Assembly: GCA_902623255.1 (NCBI GenBank)
Contig: CACNSY010000012.1
Span: 1-34,096 of the forward strand
DNA: 34,096 nt
Direction: 5' to 3'
Origin: an uncultured Alphaproteobacteria bacterium
GTDB taxonomy: Bacteria; Pseudomonadota; Alphaproteobacteria; HIMB59; GCA-002718135
Shown: in pieces, positions 1 through 8,956 of the stretch
Layout of the letters: each line of letters opens with the position of its first letter
How positions within the stretch are numbered: the first letter of the stretch is position 1
The notes under the pieces: model-generated
The model's input: only the letters and a program-made list of their open reading frames with translations
Databases searched by the model: none
What the model was told of the DNA's origin: nothing
Position numbers and translations under genes: made by a program

Positions 1-335
1 GCGGGTATAAATAAAAAAATTAAACAACCTGTAAATGAATCTTTTTTATTTAGTCCAGAGTTGAGTAAAAGATTATAAATACTCCAGGCAATCAAAAAAT
101 ACACAAACGATGGAAGAAGTTTTAATGAAACAAAACTACTACCTAATATTTCCGTATAAACTCTTATTATCCAAGACAAAAAAGGAGGCTTTGAAAAATA
201 ACCAAAGTCAATATCTTTTGACCATAACCAATACTGTGCTTCATCACCAAACAAATTAAAGGTAGTAAAATTTAAGGCACCAATTTTTAATAAAAGTAAA
301 AAAATAAATGATGGCAATAAAATTTTATTTAACAT
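1..335 (-). CDS. ArnT/PMT-like membrane glycosyltransferase, N-terminal part (cut by window edge)
   Basis: Reading leftward from an ATG at 335, an open frame of 111 codons runs off the left edge without a stop. After a hydrophobic first helix (residues about 5-21) it shows GDEAQYW at 30-36 and then FGYFSKPPFLSW. An acidic pair in the first periplasmic loop followed by a Y-x-x-x-PP motif is the hallmark of the GT-C glycosyltransferases of the PMT_2/ArnT (GT83) type, where the Asp is thought to be catalytic. These enzymes move a sugar from a polyprenyl-phosphate carrier onto lipid A, protein or another acceptor at the outer face of the inner membrane. The start overlaps the end of the upstream PAP2 gene by 11 nt, so the two are probably co-transcribed and translationally coupled. 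Donor and acceptor cannot be told from this fragment. Confidence 0.75.
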   Translation of the reverse strand, partial: MLNKILLPSFIFLLLLKIGALNFTTFNLFGDEAQYWLWSKDIDFGYFSKPPFLSWIIRVYTEILGSSFVSLKLLPSFVYFLIAWSIYNLLLNSGLNKKDSFTGCLIFLFIP

Positions 336-1659
336 AATATTTTTTATACAATTCAAATAAAATTATATTTAAAACTACAATAAAAAAACCAGCAAAAAAA
401 ATGTCACTTAAAAAATGACCGCCAGCCATTATTCTAATTAAACCAAATACAAAACCAGCAAAAAAGCTTGCATAGAGGAAAATTATATTTTTTGTGATTA
501 AATATAGAATTATAATTGAAAAGCCCACAGAAGCATCGCCTGAAACAAAAGAGCAATTTGTTTCGCAAGCGTTGCTTATTTCAAACCATGGCGAAAAAGT
601 TTCTTTTCCACCTAATTGTAAAATATCATTTGGTCTAGCCCTCCCCCATAAATTTTTAAGTATCAGGTTTACAAAAATTAACACTCCAATAATTTGAGAA
701 CCCCACAACAAAACTATTTCCTTGATAGAAAATTTATAATTAAAAAAAATTTTATCAATTTTAGTGAAACGCCCAACTATTGGTAAAATTAAAATATATA
801 TAAGTATTAATGGTAATAAAATATCTCGAAAAAATATTGAGATTAAATCAAAACTTTGTAAAGCAAACTGTTGTGATCCATAATAAAACAAACCTGAAAT
901 ATACAAATCTATGGATGGACCTGAAGTAATAAACACACAACTAATTACCAAAAATAATACATAATTATAAATCTCTGAATTGTCTTCAGGCAACAAATTT
1001 GAAAATTTATATTGGGCATATTTCTTTTCTAAGATTGTGTTTATAATTTTGAAAGATATAAGTGCTAATATAGCACCGGCAACAATGTCAGTAAAAAAGT
1101 GAGCACCAACTACAACTCTACTCAAAGCAATAACAGACGCTAAAAAATAAAAAAAATATTTTAGTTTTGGAAAAGTGGCTACAAGAATAAAACAAATTAT
1201 AAATATAGTTGATGAATGGCCTGAAGGAAAGGAATGAAAATTTGAGTCGAAAGTAAAAAAATTAAAACCAAAAGAGTCCTCAAAATTTGTGTGATTGGGT
1301 CTTGGTCTACCAACAATATGCTTCAGAACCTGAGTTACAACCCCAACAACCAAAATATAAAAAAAAGACGATACAAAAAAATTACTTATATTTTTTTGTT
1401 TTTCAATTTTTATAAATTCTAATCTGTTGTTTAAATAAACAACACCAAATCCAATAACAGAAATAGCAAAATACCAAGATGAGCTCCCGAGCCTTGTTAT
1501 GTCTACAAAAAATTCTTTTAAATAAACACTATTAAGACTTTTATTAAAATCTTTAAAATAATTATACAGCCCTAGATCTAAATTGAATGATATGAAAACA
1601 TTTAAAGATATTATTAAAAGAACAAGTAGCTCAATTCTTATATTTTTAAAAAGACTCAT
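325..1659 (-). CDS. Tandem PAP2-family phosphatase (two PAP2 domains in one protein)
   Basis: A 444-residue polytopic membrane protein carrying two complete PAP2 (type 2 phosphatidic acid phosphatase) domains. The first has all three signatures: K113 to RP at 120-121, PSGH at 145-148, and SR 180-181 with H187 and D191. The second repeats the pattern with K335 to GRARP 339-343, SGD at 373-375 and R409, H415, D419. In the second copy the conserved His of the middle motif is replaced by Asp, a position where acidic residues occur in some PAP2 subfamilies. PAP2 enzymes remove phosphate from lipids such as undecaprenyl pyrophosphate, phosphatidylglycerol phosphate or lipid A, on the periplasmic side. 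Single PAP2 proteins are usually about 200-250 residues, so this looks like a fusion or internal duplication. It lies 29 nt after hslU and overlaps a glycosyltransferase, which suggests a role in envelope lipid or polyprenyl-carrier metabolism. The substrate is unknown. Confidence 0.85.
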   Translation of the reverse strand: MSLFKNIRIELLVLLIISLNVFISFNLDLGLYNYFKDFNKSLNSVYLKEFFVDITRLGSSSWYFAISVIGFGVVYLNNRLEFIKIEKQKNISNFFVSSFFYILVVGVVTQVLKHIVGRPRPNHTNFEDSFGFNFFTFDSNFHSFPSGHSSTIFIICFILVATFPKLKYFFYFLASVIALSRVVVGAHFFTDIVAGAILALISFKIINTILEKKYAQYKFSNLLPEDNSEIYNYVLFLVISCVFITSGPSIDLYISGLFYYGSQQFALQSFDLISIFFRDILLPLILIYILILPIVGRFTKIDKIFFNYKFSIKEIVLLWGSQIIGVLIFVNLILKNLWGRARPNDILQLGGKETFSPWFEISNACETNCSFVSGDASVGFSIIILYLITKNIIFLYASFFAGFVFGLIRIMAGGHFLSDIFFAGFFIVVLNIILFELYKKYYVK

Positions 1660-1688
1660 TTTATAATTTTTAAAAAATTAAATGAGCT

Positions 1689-3002
1689 TTACAATATAAA
1701 CTTCGATAAGTCCTGACTTTTAATAAGTTCTCCTAAGCTATTTTCAACGTATTCCTTATTAATTATTATTTCTGTAGGGCCTATATCTGAGGCTGTATAA
1801 CTAACCTCTTCAAGTAGTTTTTCCATTACAGTATGTAGCCTTCTAGCGCCTATATTTTCTACGTTCTGATTTATCTCTGTAGAGAGAGAAGCGATGGTAT
1901 CAATTCCATCTTCTTCAAATTTCAAATCGACCTTCTCTGTTCCCAGAAGTCCTTGATACTGCTTAATCAAACTGTTTTGTGTTTCAGTAAGAATAAGTTT
2001 AAAATCTTTTTTACTAAGACTATCAAGCTCTACTCTAATTGGTAATCTACCTTGAAGTTCAGGAAGCATATCTGATGGTTTTGACAAATGAAATGCACCC
2101 GATGCAATGAACAAAATATAATCGGTTTTTACAACACCATATTTAGTGGTTACTGCAGTTCCCTCAATAAGCGGTAATAAGTCTCTTTGAACACCTTCTC
2201 TTGATACATCCGCACCACTTCTATCAGCTCTAGAAGTAATTTTATCTATTTCATCTATAAAAACGATACCATTTTGCTCTACATCATCCAATGCTCTTGA
2301 GTTTATTTTATCTTTATCTAAAAGTTTATCAGTTTCTTCATTTAACAAATATGCATGAGAATCTTTGACACTCATTTTTTTCATTTTCTTTTGATTACCA
2401 AAACCTTTTCCAAATACATCGCCTAAATTAATCATACCCATTTGAGAACCAGGCATGCCAGGTATGTCCATAGTTGGTAAATTTAAATTTGCATTAGCTG
2501 AAACTGGAATTTCAACCTCATTGTCATTCAGTTCACCTGATCTTAGTTTTTTCCTAAAATTATCTCGAGTAGCTGGCGTTGAGCTTTTAGAAACCAAAAC
2601 ATCTAAAATTCTTTCTTCTGCATTTTTTTCTGCTTTAGCCTTAACTTCTTGACCCATTTGTATTTTTGTTTTTGTAATACTTATTTCAACTAGATCTCTT
2701 ACAATTTGCTCAACATCTCTTCCAACATATCCAACCTCAGTAAACTTAGTTGCCTCAACTTTTACAAAAGGTGCGTTTGCTAATTTAGCAAGCCTTCTAG
2801 ATATTTCTGTTTTGCCGCAACCCGTTGGACCAACCATTAAAATATTTTTTGGTACAATTTCCTCTTTTAAAGAATCATCAAGCTGTTTTCTTCTCCATCT
2901 ATTTCTTAAGGCAACTGCAACAGCCCTTTTTGCTTTGTTCTGACCAATGATAAATTTATCTAATTCAGAAACAATTTCTCTTGGGCTAAAACTAGATTCC
3001 AT
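1689..3002 (-). CDS. hslU: HslU, ATPase subunit of the HslVU protease
   Basis: AAA+ unfoldase that feeds proteins into the HslV peptidase ring in the cytoplasm. Numbered from the ATG at 3002, the N-terminus [16 protein letters not shown] is the family opening, Walker A GPTGCGKT is at 58-65, the pore loop GYVG at 91-94, and Walker B (VFIDEID) near 250. The variable I-domain lies between about 110 and 235, and the protein ends in the usual DLSKFIL tail that docks into HslV. The frame stays open upstream to a TTG at 3014, but the ATG at 3002 fits the family start and lies one base after the hslV stop, so I chose it. It is co-transcribed with hslV and probably with the PAP2 gene downstream. Confidence 0.97.
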   Translation of the reverse strand: MESSFSPREIVSELDKFIIGQNKAKRAVAVALRNRWRRKQLDDSLKEEIVPKNILMVGPTGCGKTEISRRLAKLANAPFVKVEATKFTEVGYVGRDVEQIVRDLVEISITKTKIQMGQEVKAKAEKNAEERILDVLVSKSSTPATRDNFRKKLRSGELNDNEVEIPVSANANLNLPTMDIPGMPGSQMGMINLGDVFGKGFGNQKKMKKMSVKDSHAYLLNEETDKLLDKDKINSRALDDVEQNGIVFIDEIDKITSRADRSGADVSREGVQRDLLPLIEGTAVTTKYGVVKTDYILFIASGAFHLSKPSDMLPELQGRLPIRVELDSLSKKDFKLILTETQNSLIKQYQGLLGTEKVDLKFEEDGIDTIASLSTEINQNVENIGARRLHTVMEKLLEEVSYTASDIGPTEIIINKEYVENSLGELIKSQDLSKFIL

Positions 3003-3003
3003 T

Positions 3004-3552
3004 CTACAGCTCAATAGTTTCTGAAATAATATTATGGTTTGTATAAATACAAATATCTGCAGCTATATTAAGAGACTCTAAGGCAATTTCTTTTGCATTC
3101 ATTTTTGTGTTTTTCATTAATGCTTTAGCAGCACTATTTGCGTATGGGCCACCAGAACCTATTGCAAGTATACCATCATCAGATTCAATTACATCACCTG
3201 TACCTGATAACAACAAACTTACATCTTTATCAGCTACGATCATCATCGCCTCTAATCTTCTTAGATATCTATCTGTTCTCCAATCTTTAGCTAATTCTAC
3301 ACAAGCTCTTTTAAGTTGGTTTTTATACTGATCTAATTTACCTTCCAATCTTTCAAATAAAGCAAAGGCATCTGCAGTAGATCCTGCAAAACCAGAGATA
3401 ACAGTTTCATCCACCCCTAGTCTTCTAATTTTTTTAACGTTAGATTTCATTACGGTGTTCCCAAGACTAGCCTGACCATCACCAGCAATAACAACGAGAT
3501 TATCTTTTCTAATTCCTACAATAGTTGTTGATTTGATAATGTTTTTTTCCAT
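3004..3552 (-). CDS. hslV: HslV, peptidase subunit of the HslVU protease
   Basis: Proteasome-beta-like threonine peptidase, 182 residues. The motif [19 protein letters not shown] starts at residue 9, so a short propeptide (MEKNIIKS) should be removed to expose Thr9 as the N-terminal nucleophile. [13 protein letters not shown] and [11 protein letters not shown] are further family signatures. It forms a dodecameric chamber that works with HslU on misfolded and regulatory proteins. The gene begins the leftward cluster and is divergent from hisB across 81 nt. A sigma-32-like promoter sits so close (3562-3589) that the predicted leader is only a few nucleotides, and no Shine-Dalgarno is visible before the ATG. 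Confidence 0.97.
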   Translation of the reverse strand: MEKNIIKSTTIVGIRKDNLVVIAGDGQASLGNTVMKSNVKKIRRLGVDETVISGFAGSTADAFALFERLEGKLDQYKNQLKRACVELAKDWRTDRYLRRLEAMMIVADKDVSLLLSGTGDVIESDDGILAIGSGGPYANSAAKALMKNTKMNAKEIALESLNIAADICIYTNHNIISETIEL

Positions 3553-3561
3553 TAATTCATA

Positions 3562-3589
3562 AGATGGCTATTTAATTATTTTTATCAAG
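3562..3589 (-). promoter_or_regulatory. Sigma-32 (RpoH)-like promoter of hslVU
   Basis: On the minus strand CTTG (3589-3586) is followed after exactly 17 nt by GCCATCT (3568-3562). This resembles the heat-shock sigma factor consensus, CTTG-like at -35 and CCCATNT-like at -10. The dnaK promoter in this window has the same spacing. HslVU is a heat-shock protease in many proteobacteria, so the regulation makes sense. The expected transcription start, about 3554-3556, would leave a leader of only 2-4 nt. This is a pattern match by eye, not a mapped start. Confidence 0.5.
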
Positions 3590-3633
3590 TAATTTACCTA
3601 GAATAAATCATATTTCACTGATATTAGGCAAAA

Positions 3634-4221
3634 ATGCGAAAAGGTAAAATTGAGAGAAACACTAAAGAAACCAAGATAAGTTGTGAAATTAACTTAGATG
3701 GTGCTGGACAATCTAAAATTTCAACACAAATTGGTTTTTTTGATCACATGCTGGAATTATTATCTCATCACAGCTTGATAGATATAGATTTAAAATGTGA
3801 AGGAGACACTAATGTTGATCTTCATCATTCAGTTGAAGATACTGCTTACGCAATTGCTATAGCTATAAACAAAGCACTAGATGATAAAAAAGGAATTAAT
3901 AGATATGGCTTTTCATATGTTCCGATGGATGAATGCTTATCGAGATGTGTTATTGATTTAAGTGGAAGGCCTGAGCTTGTATGGAATGTTAATCTTGGTT
4001 TAAAAAAAATTGGTGAAATGGACACAGAGTTATTCCATGAATTTTTTAAAGCCTTTTCAAATGAATCTAAATGTAATTTACATATTGAAAATCTATATGG
4101 AAAAAACAATCACCATATCATTGAATCATGCTTTAAGGCCTTTGCTAAAAGTTTAAGATTTGCTGTCGAAATAGATAACAGAAGAAAAGACATCATACCA
4201 TCATCAAAAGGTACTCTTTAA
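3634..4221 (+). CDS. hisB: Imidazoleglycerol-phosphate dehydratase
   Basis: Dehydrates imidazole glycerol phosphate to imidazole acetol phosphate, a late step of histidine synthesis. The 195-residue protein is the stand-alone dehydratase without the phosphatase domain found in E. coli HisB. The Mn-binding motifs are present: [13 protein letters not shown] near 31-43, HHSVEDTA near 65-72, [15 protein letters not shown] and [13 protein letters not shown] near 166-178. It opens a rightward operon with hisH only 6 nt downstream. A histidinol-phosphate phosphatase must be encoded elsewhere. Confidence 0.97.
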   Translation: MRKGKIERNTKETKISCEINLDGAGQSKISTQIGFFDHMLELLSHHSLIDIDLKCEGDTNVDLHHSVEDTAYAIAIAINKALDDKKGINRYGFSYVPMDECLSRCVIDLSGRPELVWNVNLGLKKIGEMDTELFHEFFKAFSNESKCNLHIENLYGKNNHHIIESCFKAFAKSLRFAVEIDNRRKDIIPSSKGTL

Positions 4222-4227
4222 TTTTTA

Positions 4228-4857
4228 ATGAAAAAGATCACTATTGTCGATTACGGCTCAGGCAATGTTTTGTCTGCTCAAAAATCTTTTGTTAAGATAG
4301 CAAAAGACAACAATATTGAGGTTGATGTTTTAATTTCAAAAAAACTAAATGATGTAAAAGACTCAACCCATGTTGTATTGCCAGGCCAAGGAGCCTTTTC
4401 TACTTGCATGAATGGTTTAAAAAAAACTGATGGTTTGATAGATGAGCTTTGTGAATTTGCATTAATAAAAAAGAAACCATTTTTAGGTATTTGTGTTGGT
4501 ATGCAAATGTTAGCTAATATAAGTGAAGAAAATGGAGATCATGAAGGCCTAGGTTGGATAGACGGTCAAATTAAATTATTGCCTGGAGATAATTTAAAAC
4601 TTCCTCATATGGGGTGGAACTTGGTAATACCAAAAAATTCAAAATATAATAACTTAATTTCAACTAAAAATGACTATTACTTCGTTCACTCTTATTATTT
4701 CGAATGTGCTGAAAAAGACAATATTTTGGCAGAAACTAAGTACGGAACAAATTTTGCTTCAATAGTTGGTAAAGAAAATATATATGGCGTGCAGTTTCAT
4801 CCTGAAAAAAGTTCCTCCCAAGGATTAAACTTACTAAAAGAATTTATTAGAGTATGA
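4228..4857 (+). CDS. hisH: Imidazole glycerol phosphate synthase, glutamine amidotransferase subunit
   Basis: Class I glutamine amidotransferase that releases ammonia from glutamine and channels it to HisF. The catalytic triad can be read: nucleophile C89 in GICVGMQM, and H191 and E193 in FHPEKS. The oxyanion region LPGQGAF is at 51-57. At 209 residues it has normal length. Its stop codon overlaps the start of the following acetyltransferase as ATGA (4854-4857), a sign of translational coupling. HisF lies three genes downstream in the same operon. Confidence 0.97.
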   Translation: MKKITIVDYGSGNVLSAQKSFVKIAKDNNIEVDVLISKKLNDVKDSTHVVLPGQGAFSTCMNGLKKTDGLIDELCEFALIKKKPFLGICVGMQMLANISEENGDHEGLGWIDGQIKLLPGDNLKLPHMGWNLVIPKNSKYNNLISTKNDYYFVHSYYFECAEKDNILAETKYGTNFASIVGKENIYGVQFHPEKSSSQGLNLLKEFIRV

Positions 4858-5396
4858 ACATGTCTACACAACTAAAAGAAAAAATTAATATTTCAGTCGA
4901 CAGCATTGAAACACTTACGGATGTAGATTTGGCAGATCTTTGTAATATTACAGAACAAGCAATAAAAGCTGGAGGTGGGTTTGGTTGGTTAAGAGTTCCC
5001 ACAAGAGATATTTTAATAGATTACTGGACTAAAAGAACTAACGACAAATATATTAAACTTATTGTTGGTAGATTAAACGGTGTTATAGCAGGAACTCTTC
5101 AACTTGCATATGAGGCACCCAATATTGAATCTAGGAAAAATATTGCACGTATAAGAAGACAGTTTGTTGCCCCATGGGCAAGGGGTTATGGTTTGGCTAA
5201 AACAATGATTGATCACACTGAACAAATTGCCAAAGAAGATAATATTAAATCATTGCAGTTAGCTGTAAGAGAAACTCAAGATGCAGCAATAAAACTATTT
5301 ACAGGTAAAAATTATATAAAGTGGGGTGAAAACCCATACTATGCTTACATTAACGGAAGTTTTATTAAGGGTTACTATTACTATAAAAATCTCTAG
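4854..5396 (+). CDS. GNAT-family N-acetyltransferase inside the his operon
   Basis: A 180-residue GCN5-related N-acetyltransferase. The acetyl-CoA binding motif A appears as RRQFVAPWARGYGLAK near residues 102-117, preceded by a core strand IKLIVGRLNGVIAGTLQL. The C-terminal half (AAIKLFTGKNYIKWGENPYYAYING) is a typical motif B region. Its ATG overlaps the hisH stop and its own TAG overlaps the GTG start of hisA, so it is firmly embedded between hisH and hisA and surely co-expressed. None of the standard histidine pathway steps needs an acetyltransferase, so its job is unknown; acetylation of a small amine, an amino acid or a protein are all possible. A second ATG at 4860 is an alternative start. 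Confidence 0.85.
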   Translation: MNMSTQLKEKINISVDSIETLTDVDLADLCNITEQAIKAGGGFGWLRVPTRDILIDYWTKRTNDKYIKLIVGRLNGVIAGTLQLAYEAPNIESRKNIARIRRQFVAPWARGYGLAKTMIDHTEQIAKEDNIKSLQLAVRETQDAAIKLFTGKNYIKWGENPYYAYINGSFIKGYYYYKNL

Positions 5397-6136
5397 TGCA
5401 AATTATACCAGCCATTGATTTAAAAGATAATAAATGTGTTAGACTTTCTAAAGGTAAAGATAACACCAGTGTCGTTTACAATGAAGATCCAGAAAAACAA
5501 GCTATCTACTTTGAACAAATTGGTTGTAAAAAACTTCACTTAGTTGACCTAGATGCTGCTTTTGGTAGATCAAATGTTAATTTTGAAACAATAAAGAAAA
5601 TTAGAAGATCAATTTCAATACCAATACAATTAGGTGGCGGAGTACGAAGTTTAGATTTAGCCAAAAAATATTTTGAAGTTGGAATAAATAATTTGATTAT
5701 TGGGTCAATGTCTGTTGAAAAACCAAATGAAGTTATAACTTTATCAAATATTTATGCTGATAAAGTATATATATCATTAGATATTCTTGAAGATAACATA
5801 ATGATAAAAGGTTGGGATAAAAATTCAGGAAAAAAAACACAAGATATTCTTGATATTTATACTAACTCAAAAATTAAAGGATATATAATTACAGATATTC
5901 AAAATGATGGAATGCTAGAAGGTTTAAATTTAGATTTTGTTAGTAATTTTATAAAAAAAATAAACTTAATTAAAAAATTCAATAAAAAAATTATAATTGC
6001 AGGCGGTTTAACAGATTACTCTGACCTAATAAATTTAAAAAAGCTCAACACAAATAATATTGAAGGAATAATTTCAGGTAAATCTTTCTATGAAGGAAAG
6101 ATTGATTTAGCAGAAGCTCAGAAAATTCTAAACTAA
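5396..6136 (+). CDS. hisA: ProFAR isomerase (phosphoribosylformimino-AICAR-P isomerase)
   Basis: TIM-barrel enzyme that isomerises ProFAR to PRFAR in histidine synthesis. The N-terminal [15 protein letters not shown] carries the catalytic D8, the second acid is D129 in YISLDIL, and [11 protein letters not shown] near 166-176 and the phosphate-binding GGGVRS and [10 protein letters not shown] motifs follow. The start is a GTG at 5396 that shares one base with the stop of the acetyltransferase gene (TAGTG). No earlier start fits the family N-terminus. hisF follows after one base. Confidence 0.96.
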   Translation: MQIIPAIDLKDNKCVRLSKGKDNTSVVYNEDPEKQAIYFEQIGCKKLHLVDLDAAFGRSNVNFETIKKIRRSISIPIQLGGGVRSLDLAKKYFEVGINNLIIGSMSVEKPNEVITLSNIYADKVYISLDILEDNIMIKGWDKNSGKKTQDILDIYTNSKIKGYIITDIQNDGMLEGLNLDFVSNFIKKINLIKKFNKKIIIAGGLTDYSDLINLKKLNTNNIEGIISGKSFYEGKIDLAEAQKILN

Positions 6137-6137
6137 A

Positions 6138-6893
6138 ATGGTAAAAACAAGAATTATCCCATGCTTAGATGTTAAAGAAGGAAGAGTGGTAAAGGGTATC
6201 AATTTTTTAAATTTAATTGATGCAGGAGACCCTGTTGAACAAGCAAAACATTATTCTGACAATGGAGCTGATGAAATATGTTTTTTAGATATTAGTGCGT
6301 CACTAGAAAATAGAGATACTATGGTCAATGTAGTCAGAAAGACTGCAAATGAGGTTTTTATTCCCCTTACTGTTGGCGGCGGAATTTCATCAATAGAAAA
6401 TATACAAGCTTTGCTTAAAGCTGGTGCTGATAAAATTTCTATAAATTCTGCAGCAATTAAAAATCCCAATATCATTAAAGAGGCTTCTGAATATTTTGGA
6501 AACCAATGCATTGTTGTGGCTGTTGATGCAAAAAAACACAATGATGATTGGTTTGTTTATTCTCATGGCGGGACTAAGAAAACTGATTTACCTGCTTTAA
6601 GCTGGATAGAAAAAGCCCAAGAATTAGGAGCTGGAGAAATTCTTTTAACATCAATGGACAAGGATGGCACAAAATCTGGCTTTGATAACGAACTACTGGG
6701 TAAAGTATCAGAATTTATAAAGATACCTGTTATAGCTAGCGGGGGAGTTGGAACTTTAGATCATTTCTATGACGGTGTAGTTAAAGGCAAAGCTGATGCA
6801 TTATTAGCAGCCTCAGTCTTTCATTTTAATGAAATTAGCATTAAAGAAGTAAAGGAATACTTAAAAAATAAAAATATAAGCATTCGAGATTAA
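6138..6893 (+). CDS. hisF: Imidazole glycerol phosphate synthase, cyclase subunit
   Basis: TIM-barrel cyclase that joins ammonia from HisH to PRFAR, giving imidazole glycerol phosphate and [21 protein letters not shown] carries catalytic D11 and the second acid is D130 in VVAVDAK. The phosphate-binding GGGISS (80-85) and [11 protein letters not shown] motifs and [12 protein letters not shown] are all present. Length 251 is normal. It sits one base after hisA and six before hisE. Confidence 0.97.
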   Translation: MVKTRIIPCLDVKEGRVVKGINFLNLIDAGDPVEQAKHYSDNGADEICFLDISASLENRDTMVNVVRKTANEVFIPLTVGGGISSIENIQALLKAGADKISINSAAIKNPNIIKEASEYFGNQCIVVAVDAKKHNDDWFVYSHGGTKKTDLPALSWIEKAQELGAGEILLTSMDKDGTKSGFDNELLGKVSEFIKIPVIASGGVGTLDHFYDGVVKGKADALLAASVFHFNEISIKEVKEYLKNKNISIRD

Positions 6894-6898
6894 ATTTT

Positions 6899-7171
6899 AT
6901 GAAAATTGAAGACTTAAATGAAATTATAAACAACAGAGTACGAACAAGAAAAAAAAATTCTTACACGAACAAGTTATTAAAGTTAGGGCCCAAAAAAATA
7001 GCCCAAAAATTTGGAGAAGAGTCCTCTGAACTAATTATAGATTTTTTAAAAGGATCAAAAACAAGAACAATAGAAGAAGCTGTTGATGTAATTTATCATC
7101 TTCTTGTTTTGTTAAAATCAAAAAAAATTACCATGAATGAAATTTATAAAGAACTTGATAAAAGAAAGTAA
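6899..7171 (+). CDS. hisE: Phosphoribosyl-ATP pyrophosphatase
   Basis: Small all-alpha MazG-like pyrophosphohydrolase of 90 residues that converts phosphoribosyl-ATP to phosphoribosyl-AMP, the second step of histidine synthesis. The metal-binding acids are visible as GEESSEL (E40, E41, E44) and EEAVDVIYH (E60, D63). It is separate from HisI, which in this genome is encoded at 31 kb in another operon. It is close to the 3' end of the his operon; a HIT gene follows after 6 nt. Confidence 0.95.
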   Translation: MKIEDLNEIINNRVRTRKKNSYTNKLLKLGPKKIAQKFGEESSELIIDFLKGSKTRTIEEAVDVIYHLLVLLKSKKITMNEIYKELDKRK

Positions 7172-7177
7172 AATAAA

Positions 7178-7528
7178 ATGTATGATGAAAACAATATTTT
7201 TGCAAAAATACTAAGAAAAGAAATACCTTGTGATAAAGTTCATGAAGATAAATTCAGTTTGTTTTTTAACGATATTAATCCTCAAGCTAAAATTCATATT
7301 TTAGGAATACCAAAATTTTCTTGTTCAACCTTTTCTGATTTTTTAAAAAATGCAGATGATGAAAATATCATCTCTTTTTTTAAGAGTGTCCAACTTGTTA
7401 TAAAAGATTTAAAAATTGAAGAAGGTGGATATAGATTAATTACAAATTCAGGAGATAATGGTGGACAGGAAGTGCCACATTTTCACGTTCATATTTTAGC
7501 TGGTGAAAGAATTGGAAGTTTAAGATAA
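7178..7528 (+). CDS. HIT-family (histidine triad) nucleotide hydrolase or transferase
   Basis: A 116-residue HINT-like protein. The histidine triad HFHVHIL is at 101-107 (H101, H103, H105), with NSGDNGGQEVPH before it, as in HINT/HinT purine-nucleoside phosphoramidases. It opens with NIFAKILRKEIPCDKVHED, the normal family start. The physiological substrate of bacterial HinT is not settled; aminoacyl-adenylates are cleaved in vitro. The gene is only 6 nt after hisE and so ends the operon. Its stop lies 7 nt from the stop of the convergent BON lipoprotein gene and I see no hairpin terminator between them. Confidence 0.92.
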   Translation: MYDENNIFAKILRKEIPCDKVHEDKFSLFFNDINPQAKIHILGIPKFSCSTFSDFLKNADDENIISFFKSVQLVIKDLKIEEGGYRLITNSGDNGGQEVPHFHVHILAGERIGSLR

Positions 7529-7535
7529 TTTAGAT

Positions 7536-8138
7536 TTACTCTATTACAATTACATAGTTGATAATTTCATTTACGCCCTTAATATTTTTAAGTGCTGATA
7601 TCATCTCATCTAAAAGATCTGGTCGATTAGAGATCCCTGCAATATAAATCTTGCCCTGTATTGTTTCAAAATTAAATGTAATAGCTTTAATCCCAACGGT
7701 TTTAGCTGCTACTGCTCTAGCTTGAGTATTAATCCACAAATCACTGGCATAATCTTTTAATGTTGTCCTATTACCAATCTCTATTTCATTTATGATTTCT
7801 TGAACACCCTCAACTTCCCAAACTAATCGTACAGCATCAATTCGTACTTCCTGAGTATCAACCAGACCAGTTAGCAGTACCCTGCCCTCAAGAACACTTG
7901 TATTAATATCTACAAATAGGTTATTTTCTGCATTTAAAAATTTTGCCGCAATGTTTACTTTAATTGTAGCATCATCAATTACTGTACCAAGCGATCTTTC
8001 TCCTTCAGCTACAACTAAAGCACTACCACCACCGGTAGCAAGAACACTTGCTGGTGAACAACCATAATTTATAAATGATAAAGTTAATATTATAGGAATA
8101 ATTAAAATCTTAATTATTTTTTTAATATGAGCAGCCAT
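7536..8138 (-). CDS. Two-BON-domain lipoprotein (DolP/YraP-like)
   Basis: A 200-residue lipoprotein. A basic n-region and a hydrophobic stretch end in NYGC with lipidated C27. Two BON domains follow, about 55-120 and 130-198, each with the pattern of an Ile/Val-rich strand and a G-V-x-E/N-I-I-N ending (GVQEIINEIEIG and GVNEIINYVIVI). Such proteins bind anionic phospholipids; DolP of E. coli supports outer-membrane integrity. A short Gly/Ala stretch between the Cys and the first BON domain may be a linker. The 5' end overlaps rsmI by 25 nt. rsmI and an LpoA-like gene next door match the E. coli dolP neighbourhood, which supports the DolP-like assignment; orthology itself is inferred. Confidence 0.85.
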   Translation of the reverse strand: MAAHIKKIIKILIIPIILTLSFINYGCSPASVLATGGGSALVVAEGERSLGTVIDDATIKVNIAAKFLNAENNLFVDINTSVLEGRVLLTGLVDTQEVRIDAVRLVWEVEGVQEIINEIEIGNRTTLKDYASDLWINTQARAVAAKTVGIKAITFNFETIQGKIYIAGISNRPDLLDEMISALKNIKGVNEIINYVIVIE

Positions 8139-8956
8139 TTATAAATTTTATTTTTATTAATTTTTGTAAATTTATGTACTATTTCGACGATGTCGGTCAA
8201 AGAAAATTTTGTAGCCATCTTTCTTAATTCTTTGCTATACAAGTCAATGTTGTCAAAATCTTGATTTTTTGATGATTGTCTATCAATAACAGCTACAAAC
8301 TCTCCTTTAATATTTTCTTTACCTTCTAGTATTTTATTTTTCACATTGATTGGAGTTCCTCTAAAAATAAATTCATTTACTTTTGTAAGCTCTTTACATA
8401 TTGAAATTGATCTTTCACCCATAATATTTTCTAAGCAATCTAGAAAAACAATTAATTTATGACTAGAGACAAAAAATACACAAGCTCTTTTTTCTTGAGA
8501 AATATTTTTAGCAAGATCCTCTATCTTTTTTTTAGATTTTGGAACAAAGCCAAAAAAGGCAAATTCTGATATTGGTAAACCGGATAACTGTAAACCTGAT
8601 ATAATTGACGATGGGCCAGGCACAGATGTAACTCTAATATTATTTGCAATACAATATTGCACTAAATTATATCCAGGATCTGAAATAAGTGGTGACCCTG
8701 CATCAGAAATTAGAACACAATTTTTATTTTTTAATTTAACTTTAATTTGATCAATAATTTTATGTTCATTATAATCGTGTAAAGCTATTAATTTCTTTTT
8801 AATGCCTAATTTATTTAGTAGTTTAAGTGAATGTTTAGGATTTTCACAAATAATAATATCACACTCTCCAAGTATTTTTACTGCCCTGTAGGTTATGTCA
8901 TCTAAATTGCCAATAGGAGTTGCTACAATTGAGAGACCATTAATAATATTATTCAT
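8114..8956 (-). CDS. rsmI: 16S rRNA (cytidine-1402-2'-O)-methyltransferase
   Basis: SAM-dependent tetrapyrrole-methylase-fold enzyme that 2'-O-methylates C1402 in the decoding centre of 16S rRNA. The N-terminal LSIVATPIGNLDDITYRAV, the DAGSPLISDPGYNLV motif near 85-99 and SVPGPSSIISGLQLSGLP near 111-128 are diagnostic. At 280 residues it has the usual length. It shares 25 nt with the BON lipoprotein gene downstream. Its 5' end is antisense to the start of the LpoA-like gene. Confidence 0.96.
   Translation of the reverse strand: MNNIINGLSIVATPIGNLDDITYRAVKILGECDIIICENPKHSLKLLNKLGIKKKLIALHDYNEHKIIDQIKVKLKNKNCVLISDAGSPLISDPGYNLVQYCIANNIRVTSVPGPSSIISGLQLSGLPISEFAFFGFVPKSKKKIEDLAKNISQEKRACVFFVSSHKLIVFLDCLENIMGERSISICKELTKVNEFIFRGTPINVKNKILEGKENIKGEFVAVIDRQSSKNQDFDNIDLYSKELRKMATKFSLTDIVEIVHKFTKINKNKIYKWLLILKK

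Noticed and set aside
494-697. 67-codon open frame antisense to the PAP2 gene
   Set aside because: It has no recognisable domain or ribosome binding site and covers the conserved second PAP2 domain.
3003-3014. TTG at 3014 as the hslU start
   Set aside because: It would add MSCR before a perfect family N-terminus; the ATG at 3002 lies one base after the hslV stop and fits better.
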